Assembly (NCBI GenBank): GCA_007922305.1
Contig: ML677343.1
Location: forward strand, 28,897,915-28,961,914
Length of the DNA stretch: 64,000 nucleotides
Direction: 5' to 3'
Source: Dermatemys mawii
Taxonomy: Eukaryota > Chordata > Testudines > Dermatemydidae
The notes beneath the pieces were generated by a model. That model saw only the letters and a program-made list of their open reading frames with translations, had not been told where the DNA came from and did no database searches. Made by a program: the position numbers and the translations under genes. How positions within the stretch are numbered: the stretch's first letter is position 1; each line of letters begins with the position of its first letter. Positions 22,396 through 32,139 of this stretch are shown here, piece after piece.

Positions 22396-23237
22396 CCAAT
22401 CCCTCATTTTTAATGTTTAATTTTTCAGTGGCTTTACTTAGGAGGTGGGTCTGGGCTACCTATTTATTTATTTATAGTACATTAACACCCGGGCACCCCA
22501 ATTAAGATCCCGAGGTGCTCAGTGCTGTGCAAATGTGACAGCTGCCATCTTGGCCAACATACCATGGATTGAATCAGGGACTTCCAAAACAGAATGCGTA
22601 AACTTCTATAGCTTTAACTAAGGGGCCAGGTTCTGTAGCTGGGGTTGTAAGGGACTCACATATTCTGTAGATCAGGCATAGAGGGGAATCTATTTTGGGG
22701 GGCAAGTTCTACGGCCTATGTTATACAGGAAGTCAAACTAGATAACAATGGTCCATTCCTGCTGGTCAGGAAAGAATATCCCTGCCTGCAATTTTCTGAA
22801 CAGTCCTGTGTTCTTAAAGATCTGAGCACTGTGCCCTGAACCGGACAAATCCGCACTGATTTCAGGGAAGTGTCTCTGGTGATTCACCAAGACTTGCATA
22901 ACCATGGAAAAGTAGCCCTTTCCTGCTGATATACTCTGTGGCAAGATGGGCTGGTGCCAAGGTAGGGACATGTGTGCCATCTATTGCCCCACTGCAGTTC
23001 AGGGACCCCACTGCTGAAAAGCCATTCACTATGTCTTACACATTGCTGAGAGTCAGTCTTGAATAGCAGGAGACAGTTAATGGCCCTGCACACTTGCATG
23101 ACAATGGCTTCTCCTCTGGCTTTTCCAACTCTGAAATGATTTCCCACTGACGGGTAACAATCCATCATTCTAGCTTCCAGAAAGCTGTCTTCTCTCCTGT
23201 CTGGGAGGGAAACTGTTTCTCCCTGTTAGGCCATTGA
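22396..23237. other. Intergenic, LINE scraps
   Basis: It holds a LINE-like piece near 22480-22545 (GGGCACCCCAATTAAGATCC then GAGGTGCTCAGTGCTG) and a CR1 tail at 22700-22770 (TTATACAGGAAGTCAAACTA). The rest is unrecognised. Confidence 0.5.
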
Positions 23238-23245
23238 GTTTAAAA

Positions 23246-23563
23246 CAGGGATCAGGAGCCTTTGACACATGGCCTGCTAGGATTAGCCGCTGCCAGGCCA
23301 AGCTGGTTTGTTTACTTGCCGCATCTGCAGGTTCGGCCAATCGCGGCTCCCAATGGCCTCAGTTTGATTTTCCAGGCCAATGGAGGCTGCAAGAAGCGGC
23401 AGCCAGCACATCCCTCGGCCCACGCTGCTTCCCACAGCCACCATTGGCCTGAGACGGTGAGCCGCGATCGGCCGAACCTGTGGACATGACAAGTAAACAA
23501 ACTGGCCTGGCCTGCCTTGGGGCTTACCCTGGTGGACCGCAGGCCAAAGGTTGCCGATTCCTG
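23246..23563. mobile_element. Palindromic hAT-type MITE with 8-bp target duplication
   Basis: The ends CAGGGATCAGGAGCCTTTG and CAAAGGTTGCCGATTCCTG are inverted repeats. Long inner arms also pair: TTTGTTTACTTGCCGCATC, GCAGGTTCGGCCAATCGCGG and their reverse counterparts, so the element is nearly a full hairpin. Flanks are GTTTAAAA (23238-23245) and CTTTAAAA (23564-23571), an 8-bp duplication with one mismatch. Overlapping frames on both strands are products of the palindrome, not genes. Confidence 0.85.
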
Positions 23564-23571
23564 CTTTAAAA

Positions 23572-24366
23572 CGTAATGACATTAAGTATCCATATTTCCT
23601 CACATGCATTTCATGATGCTATTAATCACCACTTTCATTAGCTTTCAGAAAGACCTCAGTCTTATAATTCAGTCTATTGTATACAATCGATTGATTCAGT
23701 TGCTTATCACTTGAGGTTCAGACTCCCTGTCTTTATAGACCGGTAAAATTTTGCAGTGAATTTGTCTGAAGGTTACTGTTCAAGCTGTGAGGAAGGCGAC
23801 AAGGAGTCTGGTGGTGAAGGAAGCTCCATGCTGTTTCTTCCCCCACTTGCTAGCTTAATAGCTTTGTTTACCTAATATGTAAAAATGGGCCATCATTTTT
23901 TGCCTGAAAATCAGGTTGGTCAGAGAATCAAACACCCATTCCTTTGTTTAGATCAGGCTTGTTTACCAACTTCTCCTCACATGCCTTGTTTAAACACACT
24001 TTAGTAATAATTCTGGCCTATATCCATAACTCTTAATACCCACATACATCACACAGGAATATAAATGATCAGTGAGATGTTAGTTTTCAAATGATTCTTC
24101 AAATGCATATTTTGTACAAAGATTACAGTAATGTGTGGGATGTTTAGTGTCACATATAGCTTTTCTAGCTGCTGCAATATAGGCATACCCAAAGAGCTTC
24201 CACACAGGGGTTTAATGCGGTTTAACTACTCCACTTGCACTCGAGAAGCAGAAGGCTCCCTGGTACATTACAGTGTCTCTAAGCCACCCAATTCCTCACT
24301 TACATTCTTTCTGATAATGGACTGAAATAAGCTGAGGCTATAAATACAAAGCACTGTGCCTGGTAT
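23572..24366. other. Intergenic, nothing recognised
   Basis: AT-rich sequence without recognisable repeats, exons or RNA genes. Confidence 0.5.
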
Positions 24367-24370
24367 GTGG

Positions 24371-25085
24371 TGTGACGGAGTCAGACCAGAAGGCTATAGG
24401 AGAGTGCTGGAAGGCAGGTACATTAGTCTCAGGGTGTGCAGGTCCCTGTTCCCTGGATAGCCAAACAAAGGCTACTCCAGGCCAATCAAGACACCTGGGG
24501 CCAATTAAGAACCTTCTAGAAAGGAGTAGAAACAGCTAGCCTAATTGGGACACCTGAAGCCAATCAGGGACTGGCTGAATCCAGATAAAAATCTCCCAGT
24601 TAGTCAGGTGGGTTGTGGGTGTCAGGAGCTGTGGAAGGAAGTTATGCTGTTGGTGAGACTGAGTGTTGGACAACATATTGTACAGAAGGAAGGAGGCCCT
24701 GAGGTAAGGGTGAAGTGGAGTTTGAAGAAGTGGAGACTGCTGTGGGGAAGTAGCCCAGGGAATTGTATTGTGTTTTGTGCCTGAAAGGTCAGCCATCTTA
24801 GCTGATACTATTAGGGTCCCTGGGCTGGAGCCCAGAGTAGAGGGCAGGCCTGGGCTCCCCCCTTTCTGCTTCCCGTAATTAGTCTCTGAGATTGGGAGAC
24901 AATAGAGACTGTGCCAGGAAGGATAGCTTCTCCTCACTGGTTTGTGATGAAAATGGCTCAATAGGCTGTGACCTTGTCTCCAGAGAGAGAAGGGCTCCGT
25001 GGAGGGTCACAGTGAGCCGCTGAGGCTAGTAAAAGTCCGCCAGGAAGTGCAGGATCCACGAAGATAAGGACAGAGCTTTGTCACA
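24371..25085 (+). mobile_element. Solo LTR of an endogenous retrovirus-like element
   Basis: The 715-bp segment starts TGTGACGGAGTCAGACC and ends GCTTTGTCACA. TGTGAC and GTCACA form the short inverted ends typical of LTRs. It is flanked by the 4-bp duplication GTGG (24367-24370 and 25086-25089). An AGATAAAAATC box lies at about 24585. No internal region or second LTR is present, so it is a solo LTR left by recombination. Open frames inside (79 and 141 codons) show no retroviral motif. Confidence 0.75.
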
Positions 25086-25684
25086 GTGGGCATGTTCTTT
25101 CTGAGCTCTGCCGCGATTTGTAGAACGCAGCTGGGCAAGGTTTTCAAGACCCCTTTGCCAGCTATGGGCCGGAGTCTCATTTTCACTAACGGCTCTTTAA
25201 GTCACTTAAATTTACATTTGTGCCACTTTAGCCAGAGCAGTGCCTTAGTGCAAATGGAGAGCAGCTCCTATATCTTCTCAACTGTGGTTAAAATAGGGTT
25301 GCTGGGTTGAATCAACAGACAAGGTATCTTTTATGCAAACCCCTTATGGAGTGTTTGCTCATCTCCAGCTGTACTGTGTACACAGTCAAACGCTGTATGC
25401 AATTTCCCTCATCTCCTGGCTCCTTCAGAGCCAAGCACATCCTAGTGCTATTAAGGATCAGACATAAATATAAGTCTATTTATGGTGGGGTTAAAAGTCA
25501 GGGTACACAAGGAACATCATAGCTGTGAGCTGAAGTAGCCTATCTCTTTGGCTCACCTTTGTAAATTGAGGCGAATACACACCTCACGGGGGTGGGGCAA
25601 GGATCAAGTCCTTATTAGTTAAGTGCCAAAGGAGGGATGAAGCCAGATTAAAAAATTATTATTATTTGTGTTCTGGTTGCAACT

Positions 25685-25800
25685 AAGGGCCCCAGTCATG
25701 GATTGGGAGCCCAGTGTGCTGGGTTCTGTACAGAAACAGTCTAAAAAGATGGTCCCTTCCCCCCAAAGAGTTTATAGTCTAAGTATGAGATGAGAGATAT
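25685..25800 (-). mobile_element. Old LINE 3' fragment (GTACAGCGCC type), reverse
   Basis: GGGCCCCAGTCATGGATTGG, then GGGTTCTGTACAGAAACAG and CCCAAAGAGTTTATAGTCTA. The reverse strand reads like the LINE tail at 43560-43975. Superfamily (L2, L3 or CR1) is uncertain. Confidence 0.6.
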
Positions 25801-26366
25801 GGAAAGCAGTGGTCTCCGCATACCAGTGCTCTAGCCATTGTTGGCATGGCAAAGGAGAATTTTAAGGAGAAACATGGTGGATGGTTTGTGGGAGCTTTCA
25901 GATGTGGATGGTTCCAGAGAGCTCTTGCCATGCATGAGGGGGCAGGCTGGGAAAAAGCCTGAGGTTTGGTTGTTTGAAATGGCAACAAATGGGCAATGTA
26001 GGCTGGCATCGTTGTAAGAGATGTCACAGAACATGGTACCTGTCTCTGGGTGGGGACCACTTTCTAACAGCTGTCCACCTATGTGTTAACCCCAGCCACC
26101 CAAGAATGTGGCATCTGCAGCTTGGCGGAGGCAGCTGAGTGCGCCAGGGAGTCAACAGCAGCCGAAAGGAATTGAGAACAAAGTTTTCTAGACACCTGGG
26201 AGATCTATTTTCTCCTCAGCAGGGTTATAAAACAATCTTGGCATGAAAGACGCAGCTGGGGAACGAGGATGTGTTTTGTTTTCAAGATGAAAAAAGTGAG
26301 ATAAAGCTAGGCTAAACAGGTCCGGTTGGACAGATGGACTATTCCAAAGAGAAGTGATTTATAAGT

Positions 26367-26484
26367 AGAACTGGAGGGAAATTTTCCAACAGAAGCATTT
26401 TCTATTGGAAACAGCTGATTGGACCAAATCAAATTGTTTTGCAAGAGTACGTCGATTGTGTCCAATTTTCCATGAAAAATTATC
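26367..26484. mobile_element. AAAATTTT-type MITE fragment
   Basis: It begins AGAACTGGAGGGAAATTTTC and ends near TCCAATTTTCCATGAAAAAT. It shares the AGAGCTGG-type end and A/T-rich inverted style with the elements at 5787 and 60098. Confidence 0.45.
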
Positions 26485-26558
26485 GGAGCATTTTGTATTG
26501 ATAAGGTCCAAGTTCATGTACACCCACACGTTAGATAATAAATGACCTCAGGCAAAAT

Positions 26559-26679
26559 TAGAGTGGCCAGACAGCAAGTGTGAAAAATTGGAACCGGGGG
26601 CGGGGGTAGTAGGAGCTTATATAAGAAAGACTCCAAAATTGGGACTGCCTCTATAAAATTGGGACATCTGGTCGCATTA
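26559..26679 (-). mobile_element. Non-autonomous GACCAGATGTCC-family element, reverse, with 8-bp duplication
   Basis: It is 121 bp long. The left end TAGAGTGGCCAGACAGC and right end GGACATCTGGTCGCATTA match, in reverse, the two ends of the copies at 32925 and 55615. The inside shares GTGTGAAAAATTGG and CTTATATAAGAAAGACTCC. Flanks are GGCAAAAT (26551-26558) and GGAAAAAT (26680-26687), an 8-bp duplication with one mismatch. It has more mutations than the other copies, so it is older. Confidence 0.85.
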
Positions 26680-26913
26680 GGAAAAATTAATGCTAAGTCT
26701 CTAATAAAGAAATTGCCTGTATCCCATTTGCAGTCTACTCCTGTGGTCTGAACACAGCATGTCGCTTTGACAGATTTGCCAGTTAAAAAAGAAAGGGGAG
26801 GGAGGGGGATTTCTTTGCTCTGAGAGCCAGATTTAAAATTAGTCGCGCCTCAGCGGAGCTATTGGGAGAGAATCTTGCCGCCTAAGGGCTGCAGCATTAG
26901 AGGTTTGGGGGGG

Positions 26914-26921
26914 TATAAAAG
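26914..26921 (+). promoter_or_regulatory. Consensus-like TATA box with no known gene
   Basis: TATAAAAG preceded by a run of G. No exon is recognised downstream. It may be a chance match or part of an old LTR. Confidence 0.2.
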
Positions 26922-27609
26922 AATCCAGCAGCCCAGTTTAAGTTGTAACCGAAAAGTTTGCTCAGAGAGGGTTCCCTAGCTCTTTGATGACAGGCGTCTC
27001 CATTAGCTCCTCCAGCAGGGAGAACAGTCAAACTCTATAAAAAGACTTTCAAGTAAATATTAGTGAGTCACAGATTCATGATTCCAAAAGCTAAATATTA
27101 GTAAGTCATATACTGGAAATATAAATATTGGTGGGATTTTTAAGACCGGCCTTTTCATATGAAGGACTACAGAGAGATGCATGTATTCCTTCTTCCACTC
27201 ATTTTGTCTTGTAGGTTCCAGTATTTCAAGTTGGGGATCTGACCTGATGTCTCAGGTCAAATAAGTTGGTTTGGCTCAGTCTAATTGCTAGGGGACAACA
27301 GTCTTCGCTGGAGGAAAACTATGTCAGATTCAGCTGACTTTGGCACAGCTAAGCTGGCTCGGCTGAAGAAAAGCATTGTACAAAGAGAAGCAAGGACTAG
27401 AGGCTGACTTGCCTTGGTCAATCCAGGTCAGTTTGAAGATCAGTAGTGGGGTGCTCTTGGGAACCCAATGTACATTGTAGCTGCTCTAGTTTTTGATTCC
27501 AAGCTGACTCCTTCTTTTTCACAACTATAAACTTTCATTCAAACCCTGGATCTCCATAGCACTGTTATAGAGTTAAGTAACACACTGACAGGGCAGGTGG
27601 TCTTAATTA

Positions 27610-27830
27610 TTCCATCAAAATATTGTTGTTGGATGAAAAATGGCTTTTCGACCAACTTTTCCTCCAATTTGATCAACATTTCCAGCTTTTGTTTTTGATT
27701 TTTTTCTTTTAATTTTTACTCAGCGCAGTTGTCAAAAAGTGGAATGTTTTGGCTTCCAGATTTTAACTGAAAAACTGAAAAATTTACATAGGAACATTTT
27801 TGAGAATATATCTATTACCAGCTCTAAGTA
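27610..27830. mobile_element. AAAATTTT-type MITE
   Basis: It begins near CCATCAAAATATTGTTGTTG, has TTTGATCAACATTTCCAGCT in the middle, and ends near TATTACCAGCTCT. It has the same end type as the 5787 and 60098 copies. Boundaries are approximate. Confidence 0.45.
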
Positions 27831-28808
27831 CCAGACCTAAATAATGATTAATGGCAGAGGAGTAGGTAAGAGACTCAGGTACAGTATAGGGAAGGAGGGC
27901 AAAAAGTTTTCTGCTAGAATTAGAAAGGAGGTGGAGAGTCAATGAAAGGGGAAGATGATTCCAGGCAGCAAGAGCAGCAGAGGAGATGCTCTTGTATCAG
28001 CAGGACCAGAATCTATGAAAGAGGCCACTGGGGTCACTGAGAAACGAAGACCCTACAGAAGACTGGAGGGAGTCCAAGGAGGTTTGTGAAAACATTGAAA
28101 TTGACACTGAAATGAATGGCAAACCAGTCCCCAAAAGCCCGTGGGGTTGTTTGAGGAAAGGAATGAGGTCATCATGATGCTTTGTCCCATCAGAAACCCA
28201 ACTTCCTGTTTCTCCCAAAGAGAAGAGACCTTTACTTCCCCCCTGTTATTAAAGACTAAGTCTCATCGCCAGTGGCTATTGTACTCCTCTCTTTATGATT
28301 GGCTTTAGATCTCTCCCTCTCTTTTTCTATCTGGCTGAGTATCTAACCTTGCTGGAAGTAGGAAGGAAGCAAGACTCTGCTGCTATTTTGCTGGTCCTAA
28401 ATTGCTTTTTGTTCCTTGTTATCCAGCTTGCTCCTCATCCCTACAGCCAGAACCAATAATAAGGGCTCCATGTGCAGGGGAAAGCATTTAGTTCCAAGCA
28501 TTTGATTAAATAATTAGCACGTGGGGCTTGAGGTCTGAAACTTTAAATGTTACTTTTTGGTTTAGAGAAGCAGGAGAGGTAGAGGCCTCTTTCCAGGAAC
28601 TGGGGATTGATAGTCACTCTACAGGTTTCTTCTTTCCGTCTCTGGATTCTTTCCAGCGTGCAGAGAAAAGCCATACTGTGAGCTCAAGGATAAATATTCA
28701 TTCCTAACAGAGCTGGGAGCTGTGTTGGCACAGGATGCTAGCAAGCGTATACAGAGCTGACCTGCTTTTACCCCACCGAACCTGGGCATCTCAAGGAGGG
28801 AGAAACTA

Positions 28809-29052
28809 CAGGCTTGTCTACACCCTGTGGCGATGCACTTGACAGGAACGTGATTTCTAAAGTGCACTAATGTGTTGCACGTTGGTCCACGTAGACTAGT
28901 GTGCTTTAGTATAGTGCTGAAACAGCACTAGGTTAAAAGTGCATGGGAGAACTTTTAGTGCTCACGAGCAGGGGTGAGATGGAACAATTAATGAGCCACA
29001 CATTCGTGCACTTTAGAAATGACACCCCTCAGGCTGCAGACAAACCCTAAGG
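28809..29052. mobile_element. GTCTACAC-type MITE
   Basis: The left end ACAGGCTTGTCTACACCC is mirrored by GCTGCAGACAAACCCTAAGG. Inner motifs such as AAAGTGCACTAATG and TTAGTGCTCACGAG repeat in both orientations. No target duplication was found. Confidence 0.55.
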
Positions 29053-29590
29053 CTGCTTCTCCCACACCCGCTCCATCCACTCTCCATTTGTGGCTCTGGT
29101 GGGCACGTTGTTTATGGTGGGAATTAGATTCCCAGGCAGTAGTTGACTCTTCTTCCCTGAAGCAGTGTGAGAAAGAGGAGCTAGAAGCAACTCTGTCTTT
29201 CACCGTGAACATCATCTGCTAGGAACTATGAATTTCCTGTTGCTGGTCTCAAATGAAATGGGCATTTAAAGGCAATTCCTCACTGGGGAAGGTAGCAGCA
29301 GTTCTGCGATTATATTAAGCTAAGGGCTGATCCTGCGCCCACTTAAATCAATGTGAGTATCTTCAATGGATTGGGCACATAGTCAATTTAGGGCGACCAG
29401 ATGACAGGGACAAAATACACTGCTCTACAGCCAAAATGCTTCTGACATAAATGTAATCAAACGTTACTAATTCTGGGTCACTGAGAATGAAAATGATGCT
29501 TAAAATTGTTGATTGGCTCTAGTTTTCAAGATATGCTATTGGGTCAGTATATACAACCCTTGACATGGGAATGGCAGAGGATAAGTGAGT

Positions 29591-29596
29591 TATAAA
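29591..29596 (+). promoter_or_regulatory. Possible TATA box of the transposon gene
   Basis: TATAAA in GTGAGTTATAAAGGGAAGG, about 230 bases before the open frame and about 200 bases inside the left end. Motif and position only. Confidence 0.35.
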
Positions 29597-29707
29597 GGGA
29601 AGGGATCTCAATTTAAACCAGAAATGACTAAAATACATCTTTGACTGGATCTATGAATAAATCTATGACTGGGTTTGGACAGTACTTGCTTTTTAGGCAA
29701 AACAATG

Positions 29708-29790
29708 AATGATGCAATCTGAAGCAGGTATTATGTCATACATGATATGAATTGCATCATGTTATTCCTAGAAGTCATGGATGATGCAAT
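29708..29790. repeat. Subterminal 10-base motif in three copies
   Basis: ATGATGCAAT occurs at 29709-29718 and 29781-29790, and its reverse complement ATTGCATCAT at 29751-29760. Three exact copies within 83 bases, just before the transposase frame, look like protein-binding sites. Subterminal repeats bound by transposase are known in several DNA transposon families. Confidence 0.7.
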
Positions 29791-29823
29791 CATAACGAAG
29801 CTTACATCACTCTGCTGAACAAA

Positions 29824-31623
29824 TTGCCCTATGTCAGCTCTAGAAATCATACAGTGTCATGCTCTGTTATTTGTCAGTGTTTGATTTTGCAAAGGGACAC
29901 ATTTCTGTTTAGCCAAAGTGAGCAGAGATTGCCTCATACTTGTGTGAACTGTGCAGATAACTTCTGCTATGTTTGTGGTGAAGTGACTTTTGCATCACAA
30001 AAGTGCAGTATAACCACTCTGGTTAAGAAAGCCTATCACCTTTATTTTGGCTGCAAAATTGGAGATCAGGGCAAGAGGTGGGCCCCACACATATGCTGCA
30101 ACACTTGTGCAACAAATCTTCACCAGTGGTTGAACAGGAAAAGGAAATCTATGCCTTTTGCGGTGCCAATGATTTGGAGAGAGCTAACAGATCATACCAG
30201 CAATTGTTACTTCTGCGTGGTGCCTCCAGTTGGGAAAGGTGTGTCAAAGAAGAAAAAGTGGACTGTGCATTATCCAAACATTCCATCAGCTATACACCCA
30301 ATACCCCACGGAGAAGGACTGCCGGTTCCTGATGCACCAGAATCATTCTCACTTGAGTCAGACGAGGAAGAGGAAGAGGATGAAACTTCTGGTCCTGAAC
30401 CATCAATGTTACAGGACCCACATATTCTCCCATCCTCCTCCTCTGAACCACACCTCATAACACTAGCTGAACTGAATGACCTTGTCAGGGATTTAGAACT
30501 ACCCAAGAGTAAGGCAGAGCTGTTGGGCTCCAGACTACAGCAGTGGAATCTCCTGGCAGGTGATGTTAGGGTTTCCATGTTCCGTGACCATCAAAAGGAT
30601 CTTGTCCCATTCTTCTTCATGGAAGGTGATCTTGTAGCCTGCAACAACATCGATGGTGTGATGGCAGCCCTCAACATCGTTCACGATCCAGATGAGTGGA
30701 GACTCTTCATTGATTCATCGAAGACGAGTCTTAAAGCTGTTTTGCTGCATAATGGCAATGTTTGGCCATCAATTCCAGTTGGTCATGCAGTCCGTATGAA
30801 GGAAACCTATGACAACATGAAACAACCTTTGAGGTGCGTAAACTATGACCAACATCAGTGGCGGCTTTGTGGCGATTTGAAGGTTGTTGCTCTCTTGCCT
30901 GGTCTGCAGACTGGATCCACAAAGTACTGCTGTTTTCTCTGCGAATGGGATAGTCGTTCAAGAGATTCCCACTACATCAGGAAAGTTTGGCCACTCCGAC
31001 AGTCATTGGAGCCTGGGAGGAAAAGTGTTCAGCATCCACCACTTGTTGAATCAAGGGAGATTTTGTTACCACCCTTGCACATCAAGCTGGGTCTGATGAA
31101 GAACTTTGTCAAGGCCATTGACAAAACACAAGCAGCTTTCAAGTACCTCCGTGGAAAATTTCCAAGGTTAAGTGAAGCTAAGATAAAGGAAGGTGTCTTT
31201 GTTGGTCCTCAGATTCGTGAACTTCTTCGAGATGATGCATTTGACCATGCACTGCGTGGCAAGGAAAAGACGGCATGGAAAGCCTTCCAGTCAGTGGCAA
31301 TACATTTTCTCGGAAACAACAAGGCAGACAACTACAGGTTGTTGGTGGAAAACCTCCTCAAGGCATACAAAAGCCTTGGTTGCAACATGTCACTAAAGAT
31401 ACATTTTTTGCACTCTCATCTAGATTTTTTTCCACCGAACTGCGGAGCAGTGAGCGACGAGCACGGCGAGCGATTTCACCAGGACATTGCAACAATGAAG
31501 AAACGCTATCACGGCAAATGGAGCCCATCAATGCTTGCAGACTGTTGCTGGACAGTGACAAGAGATGCTCCATTTAATGAATACAAGAGACAAGCCAAGA
31601 AGCGCCGAGTAGACACTGAATAG
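29824..31623 (+). CDS. Putative DDE transposase, unassigned superfamily (599 codons, no in-frame ATG at the start)
   Basis: This uninterrupted frame fills the transposon and ends in TAG. Cysteine pairs HTCVNCADNFCYVC (39-51), HICCNTC (89-95) and CYFC (128-131) suggest zinc binding. An acidic run (178-188) precedes Ser-rich sequence. A plausible catalytic set is D297 in LFIDSSKTS, D351 in CGDLKVVALLPG and E546 or E549 in VSDEHGERFHQD. Between D351 and the Glu lie CCFLCEWD (369-376) and a probable helical insertion of about 170 residues. The basic tail KRQAKKRRVD could be a nuclear signal. The hAT hallmarks I know (BED finger, C-terminal hATC block) are not seen. Codon 1 is TTG; the first in-frame ATG is codon 110 (30151). 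An ATG at 29831 is in another frame. From memory, similar unannotated proteins occur in arthropods and cnidarians. Function is inferred. Confidence 0.8.
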   Translation: MPYVSSRNHTVSCSVICQCLILQRDTFLFSQSEQRLPHTCVNCADNFCYVCGEVTFASQKCSITTLVKKAYHLYFGCKIGDQGKRWAPHICCNTCATNLHQWLNRKRKSMPFAVPMIWRELTDHTSNCYFCVVPPVGKGVSKKKKWTVHYPNIPSAIHPIPHGEGLPVPDAPESFSLESDEEEEEDETSGPEPSMLQDPHILPSSSSEPHLITLAELNDLVRDLELPKSKAELLGSRLQQWNLLAGDVRVSMFRDHQKDLVPFFFMEGDLVACNNIDGVMAALNIVHDPDEWRLFIDSSKTSLKAVLLHNGNVWPSIPVGHAVRMKETYDNMKQPLRCVNYDQHQWRLCGDLKVVALLPGLQTGSTKYCCFLCEWDSRSRDSHYIRKVWPLRQSLEPGRKSVQHPPLVESREILLPPLHIKLGLMKNFVKAIDKTQAAFKYLRGKFPRLSEAKIKEGVFVGPQIRELLRDDAFDHALRGKEKTAWKAFQSVAIHFLGNNKADNYRLLVENLLKAYKSLGCNMSLKIHFLHSHLDFFPPNCGAVSDEHGERFHQDIATMKKRYHGKWSPSMLADCCWTVTRDAPFNEYKRQAKKRRVDTE

Positions 31624-31787
31624 GACTAAAATATGTACATAATAGTTTTTTGCCTTTTGTTTCAGAATACATTGTATTTATATAACCCTTTTGCTGATTT
31701 TTAAAGTGTTACATAAACAGGACAGGTGAAATATTATCATGTAAAGCAACCATAAACACATGAAAAGACCTAGGTTTACAATTTATG

Positions 31788-31793
31788 AATAAA
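31788..31793 (+). promoter_or_regulatory. Poly(A) signal of the transposon gene
   Basis: AATAAA in TTATGAATAAAACTC, 165 bases after the transposase stop. A second candidate is TAATAAAG near 31911. Either lies inside the element. Confidence 0.5.
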
Positions 31794-32139
31794 ACTCTAC
31801 TATCTACACAATATACCTAGACATAAAATATAAAAACTTAAATATCTTAGAAACAGTAGCCAATCAGTTGTTTTAATTGTCATATTTGAATTCAGCACAT
31901 CAAAATACATAATAAAGATCACATTTTATCTCTGAAGCAGACGACTTCTAAAAAATTGTAGACCAGTGATATCGGGACACATGGGAGGGGCAGCCACAGG
32001 CTCACTCCACCTACCCCACTGGAGCTATGAAGGAAGGGGAATAAAAAGCCTGAGGAAGCTGCGGGTTGGGGGTGCAGGACCCTGGCTCCAGGCACCGCTC
32101 CTCTGCCAGTCGGGGGCGTCTGGTCACCCTAAGTCAATC

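Larger units (their letters stand above)
25090..26550. other. Intergenic with old LINE and MITE pieces
   Basis: A MIR-like scrap may lie near 25535-25590 (TTTGTAAATTGAGGCGAA). The LINE piece at 25685-25800 and the MITE at 26367-26484 are listed separately. The rest is unrecognised. Confidence 0.45.
26688..28808. other. Intergenic, mostly unrecognised
   Basis: It contains a TATA-like box at 26914 and a MITE at 27610-27830, listed separately. The remainder, including short frames of about 70 codons, has no recognised feature. Confidence 0.45.
29389..32131 (+). mobile_element. Autonomous-looking 2.7-kb DNA transposon with hAT-like ends and an atypical transposase
   Basis: The element spans 2743 bp. 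The left end TAGGGCGACCAGATG and the right end CGTCTGGTCACCCTA are inverted repeats: TAGGG(C/T)GACCAGA reads in from both sides over 13 bases with one mismatch. The flanks AGTCAATT (29381-29388) and AGTCAATC (32132-32139) are an 8-bp target duplication with one mismatch. Inside are a TATAAA box, three copies of a 10-base motif, one 599-codon frame and a poly(A) signal, all on the plus strand. The end sequence and duplication length suggest hAT, but P, Merlin and other superfamilies also make 8-bp duplications, and the protein does not look like standard hAT. The small elements at 26559, 32925 and 55615 share its ends. Confidence 0.85.

Noticed and set aside
23283..23609. 108-codon minus and overlapping plus frames
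   Set aside because: These arise from the palindromic MITE at 23246-23563.
24536..24961. 141-codon minus-strand frame
   Set aside because: It lies inside the solo LTR, on the opposite strand, with no retroviral motif.
29389..32131. Calling the transposon a standard hAT element
   Set aside because: Ends and duplication fit, but I could not find the BED finger or hATC block in the protein, so the superfamily is left open.
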